A stretch of 64,000 bases of DNA from NCBI RefSeq assembly GCF_000001735.4, contig NC_003076.8, forward strand, positions 23,687,835 to 23,751,834, read 5' to 3'. The notes under the pieces are model-generated. The model was given only the letters and a program-made list of their open reading frames with translations, made no database searches and was not told the origin of the DNA. Positions within the stretch are counted from its first letter, which is position 1. Every line of letters starts with the position of its first letter. Source of the DNA: Arabidopsis thaliana. Lineage: Eukaryota > Streptophyta > Magnoliopsida > Brassicales > Brassicaceae. Made by a program: the position numbers and the translations under genes. This document shows positions 35,793 through 47,920 of the stretch, one piece after another.

Positions 35793-37490
35793 TCACAGGG
35801 ACCGATCATCACAAGAGTGACCATTGACCAATAACTTTGGTTGAAGTTGAGAGTCTACGCATGAAAACCGAGCTGGACTTAGACGCTCATGGAACTCGTT
35901 GTGATCGTTGTTATGGCTGCTAGATATGTTACACTGCTTCTTCCTTCTCTGTACCTCATCCTTGACTTTCTGCAAATCACAAAGACATATGTCACATAGA
36001 AATAACCGATGAAAGGGATGAATCCTTGTGCAGTGCAAACACAAACGCTATAAATCTTCTAATTTGCTTAATGTTCACTTGCACTAGCCAATGGTTCAAT
36101 TATTATCCAATAACGCCCTCATTTCAACAGATACAACTACAAGAGATACACAGAAACACTCGCAAATACATCAAGAGATCCATACTTTTGAATTCTCTAA
36201 TTGCTTAACCACATTGTTCGGTGAATGCTTAAACAACACTTTTTCCTGCATCTACCCTATGTTGAATGAAACTGCTCCTAGATTAACAATGAAGTAAAAC
36301 AAGAAAAGACTCTCTCAGCAGCTGTGACTCGACAGAATCTCAAACAACAACTGTGAAGATTTGACACATTTTCAGATTGGAAACCTATCAACATCAAATA
36401 CAGATTCTAGTTCACCCGCAAGATATAGGTTTGGCTGTATTGAAAGTAAGCTGCAAGATGTAACAGAGTTCTTTTGCTAGGATTATGTTAAAGACATTTG
36501 CATATCACTATCATCGGCTCTAAAAGTTCTTACTACTGTCTATTAGATTTGCAAATCTCTCACAGCATGCAATTCAGTAAGCTAATACGAGACCAAAAAA
36601 CAAACCTGAAGCATCATCAAATCGAACTTTGGCTGACCAATATGCTCTACAGTGATGGAACCAAAGAGGTTCCCTAACAATGCAGCATCAGGAACAGTCA
36701 AACCTTCAACAAGCCCAACAATCAAACCTCCGAGAAAGCTGTCTCCGGCACCGGTAGGATCCACCTGCTTCGCCAAGAACGGAGGAACCGTCATTTCATC
36801 ATCCTTATGATAAATCCTACACCCTTTTTCACCATTAGTCACCACCACACAACACAAGTGCTTCATTTGTTCAACATCCATGAAAAGAGCTTCGTCTGAC
36901 GAAGCTTTCAAGAATCCAATTCGATGCAAGATGTGATAAAATCCACTTTCTTTCAAATCAACAAGCTTCACAGCTCCGTCAACAGGATCAAAAACCCTAA
37001 TCAAAGCTTGAATATCCACAGCAACAACGTCACAGATCTCCACCATTTTCTCAAGCGTCTCCGGTAAAATCTCGCCGCCGACTCCAACGGCCATTCCGAA
37101 ATCAAATCTCGAATCGGGTATATCCGAAGGAAGAATCGGATCACATGCAGAGACTCTTTTCAACACCCGATCAGCATGACCGATCCCATCGATTCCCAGA
37201 TCGAAATACGCCTCGAAAACTGTTGTTTCCTTCTCCGGAGCCACGATCGGAGAGTGGGTGACCTCGTATCTGAAGTCGTGTCCTACTTTGGAGACCAAAT
37301 CGCAGGAGACAGAGGAAGAATCTAAGACATTAGATATGAAAGAGGCGGCGCCGCCGAGAGTTTCAGCTACGACGGATCCGTTTTGGATTAAAACGTCGTG
37401 GCAATAATTTCCGACGATGAGAACGCGGCGATTGGGAATCCGACGCGGCGAGTGAGACGTTTGCTGCGACGGAGGAGGATTCAACGTCAT
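35793..37490 (-). CDS. MIK: pfkB-family carbohydrate kinase, myo-inositol kinase
   Basis: Two exons (36606-37490, 35793-35969) give 353 residues. The N-terminal strand VLIVGNYCHDVLIQNG and the glycine pair in ETLGGAASF are the pfkB substrate-binding start. The C-terminal pfkB signature is DPTGAGDSFLGGLIVGL, with the catalytic Asp in GAGD near residue 250. From family knowledge the Arabidopsis protein and its maize lpa3 counterpart phosphorylate free myo-inositol to the monophosphate, a route into phytate. The symbol is recalled, not checked. The tail after the kinase core (KVKDEVQRRKKQCNISSS, then an HNND stretch) is plant-specific and looks disordered. Confidence 0.9.
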
Positions 37491-38101
37491 GATCGCGGCT
37501 GGTGCAGAGGATCATCGAGAAAGTGAAGCAGAAGGAAGAAGAAGAATCATGGAATTAGTAAGACGAAGAAGCCGACCAACGAGAAGAAGAAGAAGAGACA
37601 AAACTAATGGCTATAAGCTAATACGTAACGTCTTGAGATTCGTTCCCTGCTCTCTGTCTTATGATATATGTGTCGCGAGGGAGATGACGCGCGCCTAATT
37701 TTCCTCCTTTTTTTTTTTGTAACCGAAATAAAATGATGTTAAATAATAAAATAGAGAATATGATCATTTTTCTCCAATTTTATTTTGTTCGAATTCCTTA
37801 TTCTCCTCCACTTATCCAAGACAATTTCTTTTTGAAAAAGCTGTCACATACCAAAACAAGATTCGAAGCGCACGGCGGCTCAGTGGACTTTTAGTAGATG
37901 CTCCGATTCTGTTGTCGGGAAGAAAAGGACAACTAAACAGAGACGAAAGACGATTTATATGATTGCCATTACGAGTTATAGAAACAGAGAGTCAGGGGGT
38001 TTATTTATGAGACATGAGACATTTTGTTTAAGTCATGGTGACTTTTGAGTTTGTTATAATGGACATACTATTATAGCAACAAGAGTGGGACTATTATTTA
38101 T
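37491..38101. other. MIK promoter and NudC 3' flank
   Basis: About 610 bp between two minus-strand genes; purine-rich AGAAGAAG runs just upstream of the MIK ATG look like leader. No other feature seen. Confidence 0.5.
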
Positions 38102-39694
38102 TTAGTCAGAACGAATACCGCCCATGAAGCTCCTTGGATCTGGACAATTACCCGAGAACTGAGCTTGCGAGAAGTCGAATCCCGGGTTCTGCAAAAACCA
38201 ACAGAGAAAGAACATGTAAAAGGAAAGTTGGTCGAAAGAGTAAAGAAAAGCATACTTGAGCTCAATACAAAGTAAATAGAAACTCATGCATACAAGCAGA
38301 AACAAAACCAATAAGACAAAGCCATTAAGGCATACATGAATCACACCCATGTGTGCAGTCTTGCCATGTTAATTTGCTCAATCCGGTTAGACTAAGGCTG
38401 AGCAATTTCATCCACCATAGCTTTACTATCACCAGCTCTATGCAGACTGTTTATTCATGAAACTGATAAAAATCCGGCTACACTATAGGTTTACTATCAC
38501 CAGCTCTATGCAGACTGTTTATCCATGAACACAAAAGATTCACTACTTGAGAGAGACATAAGAAACAAAATAAGAGAGCTTGAACAAAGAAAACAATCAT
38601 GGGACATGACTCATCCAAAACGATCATTTATGGCAAAGTAATCATACTTTGACATAGATTCATTCTACTCAGTAGTGGTGCCTAAGATTTGCTTTGGAGA
38701 TCAATTAGAAGACCTAGAAAACAACATTTATTTTTTCAAAAGCAGAAACCATATGAAACCAAGAGGACTTTTACAGGTAGCTAACCTCTTCTTGAAACCT
38801 CTGGAGCATGAGCCGCTTCTGCTCAAGATCAGTGGCGTAAGGATCTAACTGACCCTGTCCCAGAATCGGTGATGCCCATGTTTGCCCTTTCTCCCTCTTC
38901 TGCAGGGTAATGTGCATTATATCATCCTCTGCCAAATCAAACATAACAATCCAGATTAGCAATCAGTGCCAGACTATGAACCTAAAAAAACTATGCCAGT
39001 AACTTACATACGCTGATAATATAACCCAAAATATACTGTACATTCCATCATCCCTCCATTAGTCTCAAATTTTCCACATTCCAAACTATATGTCCCACTA
39101 TTTATACCAAACTCAGATCACATTTCCAGGTTCAGTTTATCCTCTCTAGCAATAGTGAACGGGTCTAAAAACAGAAACCTAACCATCAAAAACAAGCACC
39201 CAATACAGACACAAAAACAAAAAATGGAGTACCTAGAGTCCAGAACGAGCAATCAGTCTTCACAGGAGCACTAAGATCGTGCTGAAAATTGACAAAATTT
39301 AGACAATTGAATCGAGTTATATATACCACATCGAATAACTCAGATTTATGAGACAAACGGATCAAAAACATTGAAAGATAGCGAAAGAAACTGACATTGA
39401 GATAGGGAGGGTTGCCTTTGATGCCAACTTCGATATGTTTCGACTGGATTTTGCAGTGGAATGACTTTGGATGAACATTTGGCGGCAAAGTTATGTACAT
39501 GTTCACTTCTTCCAGGGTTTGATCCCACTCAAATACCTTTTGACCTATAACCATCGGAAATCGAAGAACATTCAAACCAAATCTCGTGAAATGGAATCAG
39601 CTGAAATTAGAGAAATAGAGCGAGGGGATAGAGAAAGCGAGAAACCATTGTGAATGAAATCGTGTCTCTTCTCTGGCGCAAGCTTCTCCGCCAT
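38102..39694 (-). CDS. NMIG1: Small NudC/CS-domain (HSP20-like) co-chaperone
   Basis: Five exons (39646-39694, 39396-39544, 39233-39281, 38786-38928, 38102-38188) give 158 residues. The CS domain spans about residues 18-110 with WDQTLEEVNMYITLPP, KIQSKHIEVGIKGNPPYLN and CSFWTLEDDIMHITLQK. The C-terminus includes QKRLMLQRFQEENPGFDFS, the conserved NudC tail seen in small nuclear-migration proteins. Such proteins work with HSP90/dynein-regulator complexes in other eukaryotes; in plants they affect heat tolerance and growth. The symbol is from memory. The long intron between exons 4 and 5 (597 bp) contains a short direct repeat. Confidence 0.9.
38422..38528. repeat. 39-bp direct repeat within a NudC-gene intron
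   Basis: Copies at 38422-38460 and 38490-38528, both starting TTTACTATCACCAGCTCTAT, differ at one position, with a period of 68 bp. The identity suggests a recent local duplication. Confidence 0.85.
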
Positions 39695-41051
39695 ATCTAG
39701 GGTTTTCTTCTCCGTTCCCGGCGAAATCGATCACCGTTGATAGTAGTTGTTCTGGTTCCTTTTCAATTCGTCTCAACATTGGAGGACAGGCATTTATGAT
39801 TCAGTCCTTTCATAATCATGTATTTTCTTTTAGGGTTCTTAGTTTTAGTTATTTACGCTTAGATCCCTTTTCTTGAGGTACACTCCGTTTCTAACTTGGA
39901 AGTCAAAACTCCATGCCGTTTTATTGAAGTTCTTCCAAGTTCCAAGAAACATTTTTTTGTTGTCGCCAAAGTAGAACACTCTTTCACAATTCCACAGAAA
40001 ATTTAAAGATGAGAAGTGGGTCTATTCAATGCATAGAATACGGAGGAAAACAAAATTGAAAGAAGAGTAATGTGTAGGTCTACCACAAAACATGGTCCAT
40101 TTTAAAGCCTTAAACGTAGCCAAGTGTGTTAGTTTTTTAGCTTTTCAATGTCCTTTGGGACAAGAGATACACTGTACCCATTTCCCCCTTTCAGTTTCTT
40201 CAACGTAGACAGGGTAGTTATTCAATTTTCTCATATTAAAACGTTATACGTGATCAAAGACTTTGACTTATAACAGAAGAATAATTTTGATCAATCAAAA
40301 AGTTGTTTGATAATGTAAATTATGGTCTTCCATTTCGCTAATCCAAAAACTTACTTTCTCAATTCCATTGGTCAACTTGTTTCATTTGATGAAATTCGAT
40401 ATGATACATGTTTGGCCACTGCATGAATCGAACGACAGTTAGATCTCAAATCGGTTTGGTTTCGGGTACATGAGTTCTAGTTATGAAAAAACAATCATCA
40501 CGACTCACGAGTGTATATATAACTAGTTCATTGAATAAGTTGTCGGCTAATATTCGGTTTTGACCGGTGAGACTGTTAACTAAAATGAATACTATTAGAG
40601 TAGAGACCCACTTGAAGTGTACTATAATTTTAAAAGCCGGCCAGCAACCACGGGCCAGACTCTGCCTCTCGCAAAATCTTGACCGTCCGATTGAGAACCG
40701 GACAAAATGCTGTACACGACGGTTCCTTAAAAAACTATTGTAACAACTGTTGCTTTCGTAACACATTCCAGAACCACAAATTAAATTGATAAACACGTTA
40801 ACATGAAACCCAAAACACTGTTTGACTTTAGTCTATTTTATCTTAAACAAATGTTGCTTCGTTATGCTACATCGTAGCTGTGTTCAAAGCAACTTGCTTT
40901 GGATAATTTATCATAGCCTTTAAAACAGGTAAGCATCGAGTCTTGAAACTATCCTAAAACACGTTGAATCAGTCCCACAAACTTTTTTTGTCTTTACTCT
41001 AAGCGTTTATATGAAGCTTTGATCAAAGTCCATAACTCACTAATAATCACA
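39695..41051. other. Divergent intergenic region, NudC gene and PRISE-like gene
   Basis: About 1.36 kb of AT-rich sequence serving as upstream region for both genes. No gene-like frame recognised. Confidence 0.5.
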
Positions 41052-42212
41052 ATGGGGTCTGAAAATGGCAGCTTGATGAGAAGAAACGAAGTAGACGAGA
41101 ATGTAGCGTTAATCTTTGGCGTCACCGGGCTTGTGGGTCGAGAGATTGTTAAGACGCTATTAATGTCTAAACCAGGATGGAGAATCTACGGCGTAGCGCG
41201 TAACCCGGAGATCAATTCCATGACGAAGATGTACAACTTCATCTCCTGCGATCTGCTTAACGCATCTGAGACTAAACAGAGGTTGTCTCCATTACAAGAC
41301 ATCGTGAGTCACGTGTTTTGGGTCACGTGGTCTGGTGAGTTTCCATTGGATACCGACGAATGTTGCGTACAGAACAAGACGATGCTGATGAACGCTTTGG
41401 ACGCGATTCTCCCAAACGCTAAGAGGTTAAAGCATTTCTCGCTTCAAACGGGGATGAAGCATTATGTGTCTTTGGTGGAAGAGACAATGGCTCGTGGAGA
41501 AGGTTCGAGTTTGTATTATTACAGCGAGGAGTGTCCAAGAAAGAGCTCTGGGAAGAATTTCTACTATGTTTTGGAGGACTTGCTGAAGGAGAAGATCACT
41601 CGTAGTTCCGTTGTTTGGTCGGTTCAAAGACCTGGTTTGCTAATGGGAAGCTCTTCAAGAACTCTGTACAACTTCATGGGAAGTCTTTGTGTTTATGGAG
41701 CGATGTGTAAGTATTTGAATCTTCCTTTTGTGTTTGGAGGAACAAGAGAATGTTGGGAAGAGAGTTACATAGATGGCTCTGATTCGAATTTAGTCGCGGA
41801 GCAGCATATATTCGCTGCAACAAGTGGGAAAGTACGCGAGAAAGGGGAAGCTTTTAACGCCATTAATGGAGTAGGGTTTACTTGGAAGGAGATTTGGCCG
41901 GAAATAGGGAAGAAACTTGGTGTACAAGTTAACGAAACAACCATGTTTGATGAAGGTTTCTGGTTTGGGAGAGAGATGGTTGAGAGAAAACATGTGTGGG
42001 ATGAGATTGTTGTGAAGGAGAAGCTTGTTAGGACAGAGATTGAGGATTTGGCGAATTGGTATTTCTTGGATGCTCTGTTTAGATGTCCGTTTAAGCTTCT
42101 TGGGAAAAGAGAAAAAGTAGATAGGTTTGGGTTTAAGAGGAAATATAGAACCCTAGATTCGGTTTTGTATTGGATTGATGTGATGAGAGATGAAAAACTC
42201 ATTCCTTTGTAA
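41052..42212 (+). CDS. PRISE-type short-chain reductase (iridoid synthase/progesterone 5-beta-reductase family)
   Basis: Intronless CDS of 386 residues starting [14 protein letters not shown]; the ORF extends upstream but has no earlier in-frame ATG. The Rossmann nucleotide-binding motif is [13 protein letters not shown]. Family motifs seen: LQTGMKHY with the catalytic Lys, and [10 protein letters not shown] with the catalytic Tyr. The family reduces activated C=C bonds of enones using NADPH. Two motifs are atypical: the usual FYVTW reads FWVTW, and the usual RRP after the NADP-binding strand reads RNP, so cofactor or substrate preference may differ. The natural substrate in Arabidopsis is unknown to me. 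Confidence 0.92.
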   Translation: MGSENGSLMRRNEVDENVALIFGVTGLVGREIVKTLLMSKPGWRIYGVARNPEINSMTKMYNFISCDLLNASETKQRLSPLQDIVSHVFWVTWSGEFPLDTDECCVQNKTMLMNALDAILPNAKRLKHFSLQTGMKHYVSLVEETMARGEGSSLYYYSEECPRKSSGKNFYYVLEDLLKEKITRSSVVWSVQRPGLLMGSSSRTLYNFMGSLCVYGAMCKYLNLPFVFGGTRECWEESYIDGSDSNLVAEQHIFAATSGKVREKGEAFNAINGVGFTWKEIWPEIGKKLGVQVNETTMFDEGFWFGREMVERKHVWDEIVVKEKLVRTEIEDLANWYFLDALFRCPFKLLGKREKVDRFGFKRKYRTLDSVLYWIDVMRDEKLIPL

Positions 42213-42906
42213 CACATGTTGTACATTAGCAATGTAGATCACGGTATATATGTACTTGATCAATAATCCTCATGTAAGTTTTGTTTGTTTGAATAATGAG
42301 CTTTCCACAAATCCTTTTAAGCTAAATCATTAAACATAAATCCTTTGCAGTGAAATGCAATAGCTAAGTTAGATTCCAAGCAGTGGATAACCAAAATTCC
42401 AGTCAGGTTTCGTAAACGCGTCCGAACAAATGTGAATGTATTGTGACATATAATAAGATGAAGTAGTGGCAGACCATACTTGAGACAACAACAAGATGAT
42501 TAGCTGGACTCAGTTTGTTTATCGATGTTATTGCATACGTAGTACAGATGAGTTTTGGCTGTCAAGATGACGTAAGAGTAAAGACATTTCATCCCATGTC
42601 TCCACTCTTCACTCAGCGAGATCAAGAATCATTCCAACAAGTAAGAGAAAACAGGGGAGAGTAAAAACTGAAGAGAAGATTCAAGATTGATCCATTCCAC
42701 ATACTTACTACAATTCATACTTAAGAATCACCAAAAAGGATTTCAAGAAAATGCCATACAAAAGCCGATCATGCGCCCCCAAAAGAAAAAAGAAGCAAAA
42801 TTGCCGCCAAAGGCAAAACAGGGGATGCTACTAAAACAGACTCTGTACAAGAAAACCTACAAAAACAGAGTAAGTTAGTTATACATAACGACCTTCTTCA
42901 CTCATA
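42213..42906. other. Convergent 3' ends of PRISE-like gene and DDB2
   Basis: About 690 bp of 3' flank with nothing recognisable beyond AT-rich spacer. Confidence 0.5.
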
Positions 42907-45772
42907 TTAAGTTTTTGTCTTCTTGGTTGTTTTTGCTTGATACTTATTGACTTTTATGTTTTTGCCTTTAGAGCTAAATATGTCATCTTCATCGTCTTCA
43001 TCATCGCTGCCACGCTTTTGCTTCTTTCCTTTCTTCTTGCTGTCACCATAACATATGATAATCTTCTTATCCTTCTTCTCCTCAACCATCTCTGTATTAT
43101 CCTGTGGCCTCCAAATGAACAGCGACCTGCAAAACCGGATTTCGAAACCAAATCCACACCAATGAGAGATCAGTCAATAAGAAAAAGTGTCCACCAACGG
43201 TTACTATTGTAGCTGTTGGGTAATGAATCCCGAACCTTGAACTTCCTGAAGCTAAAACATCATCGCGAGGATGCAACTTGTTGACTGGAGTAATAGTTGT
43301 GATGTTTGGATCCATAACCTCTGCAACCAATTGTCCATTGCTTGCATCAATGAAATCTATTGGGTGAAGAGCAGTTCCGTTGTAGTTTTCACTGATGTAA
43401 CGACCAATCACGATGAGTGACTCCGAGGTATCCTGCGGATGAACATATAACAAATGTTGAATAAAAAGGGGAATTGATGGAAAAGGAGAGGAGAAAGAGG
43501 TTAAAGTATCAAACCTTAGGGTCCCATTCAGCTTTGAATGGTGTCAAATGCCGATTGAAATCATTACTATGAACAATCTCTCGGCTTGGCAAATCTAAGT
43601 TCCCGAAGATAGAGTCCCATATTCGAATACGGTTGTCCTGACACGTCGTGAGGATTTTCGTGCCTGATGATGGAGAGAAGTAAGCAGAGTTGACTACTCG
43701 TTTGTGTGCAAGATCATGAAGAGAAGCTTTAGGTTGTAGTTTACGCATATCCCAGATTCGCGCCTGAAACCATAACCAGGAAAATCTATTAAACAAGTTC
43801 TGAAAGAATTCAGATAAACATCTAAACGAATCCAAAGTGACAGCATGATCTTGGTTTTGTTTGATAGACTTACAAAATGATCGTTCCCACAACTGAGAAG
43901 AAGCTCAGGCTGGACAGGGTTGCAGTCGAGGCCACAAACTTTGCTTCCTTGCTTGTGTATCAGAATAGGCTCACCCGTACTGTTATTGGTACGATGATCG
44001 ATCCTTTTACAAAAGCAATCACGAGAAAATCAGTTTGGCACTCATTTAAAACAGTAACAAAGAGGCTAGTCTATAAACAGTTCAAGGGGATGAAATCACT
44101 TACATGTGAAGAAACCCAAAATTATCAGCAGCAAGCACTACACCTTTCTCCGAGTTTATATCCATACCGTACAGCATTTTCCAACTGTTTGCGCCCTATA
44201 AACCGATGATATGTCGTAATAAGTTAAATGAATCAGAGAAGACAAATTAGAGAAACGAGACGATGGTGTGACCTGCCATCCATCAGGGTTGAGATTCAGC
44301 AAAGTTGATGAAGTTCCAGTTTCCAGGTCAGTATAACCAATTGTTCCATCAGAGGATGCAGAATAAACCATGTCATCATTTGTGGGACTAAACCTGCAAT
44401 ACCAACAAAAGAAGATAAATTTGATAAAACAAAAGACATGAGCTTTTGTTTCCAGATACTATAATGCAGAAAGTAAAACCACAACATATACTGTAAGATT
44501 GAAAGCCAGATTTAAAAACTTACCGCATATTATTAACTTGAACAGAATGTATGTTTCCATACACATTCTTCTCATACACTTTTCCAAAATCCCAGACTCC
44601 AATTTGCCCTTTCTTCAGAGCATTAACCATAAGACCAACAACAGAATCGAATAAAAACAATGAGAAAATAAACGCAGAAAATTAGTTACGTATGACTTTT
44701 GTTTCATTGTAAAACCTTATCTCCAGAGAGAAGAATGTTGTTCTTTGTTGGATGGAACTCCAAACATGTAACACGTCTGCTGTGGTATCTAATAACTGCA
44801 CAATGAACTTGATCCGGGATCACATATTTTGGTTTAATCTGTCCAGCAAAGGAAAAAGAGAAAAGATCCAGTCAAAAAATCTCATCAGGTATCAAAAAAT
44901 GTTTGGCGCTTGAACACGTAAGGACTTACAGGAGGAATTCTCGGTTGGAGTTGGCGCTTGAACACAAAGTCAATAGGGTTCTTTGTATTCCTATGAGAAG
45001 TTGGGAGTATTCCGTGGTCAGTAACCACTCTATGAGGACAGGACATTGTGGTGTGGCCTTCAAGTGATGCAGTAGAAAGCGAAAACATTGAGTAAATTAA
45101 CATTTTCTCCACTCACCATCATCAAAAAGCTCACATGTAAGCAAGAATCGATAAGAAATAGCAGGAGCTTTACCAGGCATTTTACACAAGAAGCAAGGCT
45201 TCATAGGACAATCGATATACGTTGCTCCTTTAAATCCAGCTTCATGGCCAGGCTGTTTACAAACCTATAAAACCACCATGAAACAACAACAGATACGAAA
45301 CAATCAAAGCCAAACACCAAAATCCTCTGTCTCTGCATCCAAGTGAAGAATACTAATAAACAATAAAGTGAATTTCAGGCACCATTATAATGGGAACCAA
45401 TACAGTGAATACTTCTAATATGTTCGAAATCAAAATCAAAAGTCATTACTTATTCCACATAAGCCTACTCAGAACTTGAAATCATAAGCCAAGTAAGAAA
45501 ACTCATTAGAAAAGTTAGGGTTTTTAGAATAGCGTTACTTTGCAAACTTTCTTAATAAGCTTAACGGTAATGGGTGCTTTCCCTTTGGCTTTATTCTTCT
45601 CCAATTCAATTTTCCCTCCATTTTTAACCGCTTCATCTTCCTCCTCCGACTCCGAGAAAGGGTAATTATCTTCCTCTTCTTCTTCTTCTTCTGACGAACT
45701 TAACTCGGAATCTGTATCTCTAGCGATGACGATTTCTGGGTCCCTTTTTCTTCTGCTCCTCGTTGAACTCAT
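42907..45772 (-). CDS. DDB2: UV-damaged DNA-binding protein 2, WD40 protein
   Basis: Eleven exons (45539-45772, 45174-45264, 44930-45057, 44716-44838, 44524-44612, 44273-44393, 44104-44195, 43874-44003, 43515-43763, 43236-43432, 42907-43126) give 557 residues from [13 protein letters not shown]. The N-terminus is acidic and Ser-rich ([10 protein letters not shown]). A CCHC-like Cys/His cluster follows ([14 protein letters not shown], near residue 100), then WD40 repeats forming a propeller. The DWD box that docks DDB1 is visible as [10 protein letters not shown]; a later WD end is NRIRIWD. The C-terminus is Lys-rich with an acidic patch (DDEDDEDD). With DDB1 and CUL4 it recognises UV lesions in chromatin and starts global nucleotide-excision repair. 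It diverges from the CPT7 gene across about 790 bp. Confidence 0.95.
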
Positions 45773-46561
45773 TTTCGGTAAAAATCTCACGACCCGACAA
45801 AAGGAAGAGAGTACGAATCAAACAGTTTTGTTTCTTTTTGGGTTTGATACGACGCAGCGGACACAAACTAAAGCCGGTTAGGTCGATGACCGGTTTAATT
45901 ATTTACGCGGATAAAAACACTTTTACTCCCATTTAGATTTACCATTATACCCCCTCCAGATCTTGTAATATGTTCCTGTAATAATGTGAGGGTATATTGG
46001 TATATAACTAACTATCTCGTGGCGGGAGAGGTTAAGACGTGGCGAATTACCGGCCGGAAGCACCATTCACGTGGCTCTCACGAGCAATACTAGTATTGGG
46101 CCTTTTTATTCAGATAAGTAATGGGCTATGGCCCAATTTTCATTTATCCCATATTTAAATTTGACTTACAAACAACATTAATTGAGGTTCTTTGCTGGTA
46201 TGTTGACAAACAACATTAGTTGAAGTTCTAGGAGGAGGTTTTAATGCATTTATTTTCTTTAAGAAAAGGAAAATTAGGAGACGTGGACGAATAGGAACTC
46301 GTATAAACCACACAAAAAAGAAATAAAAAGACAGGAGCTTGGAATTTCTTAACGATAAAGTTTGTTTGTGGCGCTCAATTTCGAAAAAAACATGTCAACA
46401 TCATCTTCTTCCACACCGACAAAACACGTCGTCGTTTTCAAACACTTACCAGAACCATCTGTGGAGGAAAGAAAGTTCCAACCTTCTCTGCTTATAATAC
46501 AATACTTCCCCTATGCTATCAAACCTATCACAAAGCCTAGAGTAAAATCGATTCTCTTAAG
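45773..46561. other. Divergent promoter region, DDB2 and CPT7
   Basis: About 790 bp with both promoters. A GGCGGGAG stretch near 46022 resembles an E2F-like half-site, but the match is not full. The CPT7 TATA box lies at 46302. Confidence 0.5.
46302..46307 (+). promoter_or_regulatory. TATA box of CPT7
   Basis: TATAAA in CTCGTATAAACC. At usual spacing transcription would start near 46335, giving a leader of about 225 bases that contains an upstream ATG. Confidence 0.55.
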
Positions 46562-46628
46562 ATGTTATCTCTACGAGTTCCTACTCCCACTTCCTTCGAT
46601 TTCCGGCGATATCAAGCCGGAGATTTAG
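46392..46628 (+). promoter_or_regulatory. Upstream ORF overlapping the CPT7 start
   Basis: An ATG in the predicted leader (context AACATGT) opens a 78-codon frame (MSTSSSSTPTKHVVVFKHLP...) that stops at TAG 46626-46628, 67 bases past the CPT7 ATG and in another frame. If translated it would compete with CPT7. It does not resemble a known protein. Confidence 0.5.
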
Positions 46629-47661
46629 AGCGGCGATGGCGGTTAAGTAGAGATAGCTTTCTCTCTTTCTCGCCAAAATTCGAGGAAAACAGAGGATTCC
46701 GATTCGGAGTCAAATCTTCCAAATCGGATGTTTCGTTTACGGCGGCGGAGGAAGAAGAAACTCTGCCGGAAGAGCTACATGCAGAGCTGATGCCGAAACA
46801 TGTGGCGATTATAATGGACGGAAACGGAAGATGGGCGAAGAATCGTGGTCTTCAACCTTGGGATGGTCACAGAGCTGGCGTTGAAGCTTTGAAAGAGATC
46901 GTTGAGCTTTGTGGTAAATGGGGAATTCAAGTCCTTACAGTTTTCGCTTTCTCTACTGATAATTGGATTAGACCAAGAGTGAGTGACAAACCTAATTTTT
47001 AAATTTTAGGGTTTCTTTTCGAAATCTCAGATTTTGATGCGATTATGAGTTTATTCCTCTGCAGATTGAGATTGATTTCTTGTTTAGTTTATTTGAGAGA
47101 TCACTCAAAACAGAATTTCAGAACTTAGCCAAGTAAGTATTGCGTATAATTTGTAATCAAGAAGTGTTTGTGATTGATTAATTATGTCTCAAAAGCTAAT
47201 CTTTTATATGTAGGAACAATGTTCGGATATCGATCATTGGAGATTCCTCGAAACTTCCGAAATCTCTTTTAAGAGTGATTAACGAAGTTGAGGAAGTTAC
47301 AAAGAACAACACGAGGCTTCAGCTAATCGTAGCGGTTGGTTACAGTGGGAAATACGATGTTTTACAAGCGTGTAGAGGTATCGCGAGGAGAGTGAAAGAT
47401 GGCGAAATCGAAGTTGAGGAGATAGACGAGAGACTGATTGAGGAAGAATTGGAGACGAATTGTACTGAGTTTCCTTACCCGGATTTACTTATAAGAACGA
47501 GTGGTGAGCTTAGAGTGAGTAACTTCTTGTTGTGGCAATTGGCTTATACAGAGCTTTTCTTTGCTCAAGAACTTTGGCCTGATTTTGGGAGAAGCGGTTT
47601 TATCGAAGCTTTGATGTCGTTTCAGCAGAGACAACGACGCTTTGGTGGTCGTAAATCTTGA
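46562..47661 (+). CDS. CPT7: cis-Prenyltransferase, plastid-type
   Basis: Three exons (46562-46978, 47065-47132, 47214-47661) give 310 residues. The N-terminal 70 or so residues are Ser/Arg-rich with few acids, a likely plastid transit peptide. The UPPS family motifs follow: [35 protein letters not shown] and the C-terminal [20 protein letters not shown] plus [12 protein letters not shown]. The first Asp of DGN binds Mg/pyrophosphate; RTSGE binds isopentenyl diphosphate. The enzyme adds isoprene units in cis to an allylic primer; the plastid Arabidopsis enzyme is reported to make medium-chain polyprenols. Numbering of Arabidopsis cis-prenyltransferases conflicts between papers. Unlike its three neighbours it has no separate first exon. 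Confidence 0.93.
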
Positions 47662-47920
47662 TTTTCTTGCAAATGGTGTAATGAAAACTGAATATGATGT
47701 GTAATATACCTCAAGAACTATGCTTTTGAGATAGTACAGTTCCTTGTGTTGCAAGATATTTGTTTTAGTGATAAGTAACGACAAAGTAACCGCTGATTTT
47801 TATTAGCAAATTTTCAATTTACCGACATAAAGTTACAACAGCATAATGATCTCTGACTGTGGAACAAGTAGTTTGATAGAAATCTCAGATGAACATAACA
47901 GAACAGAGCGGAGCAGAGGA

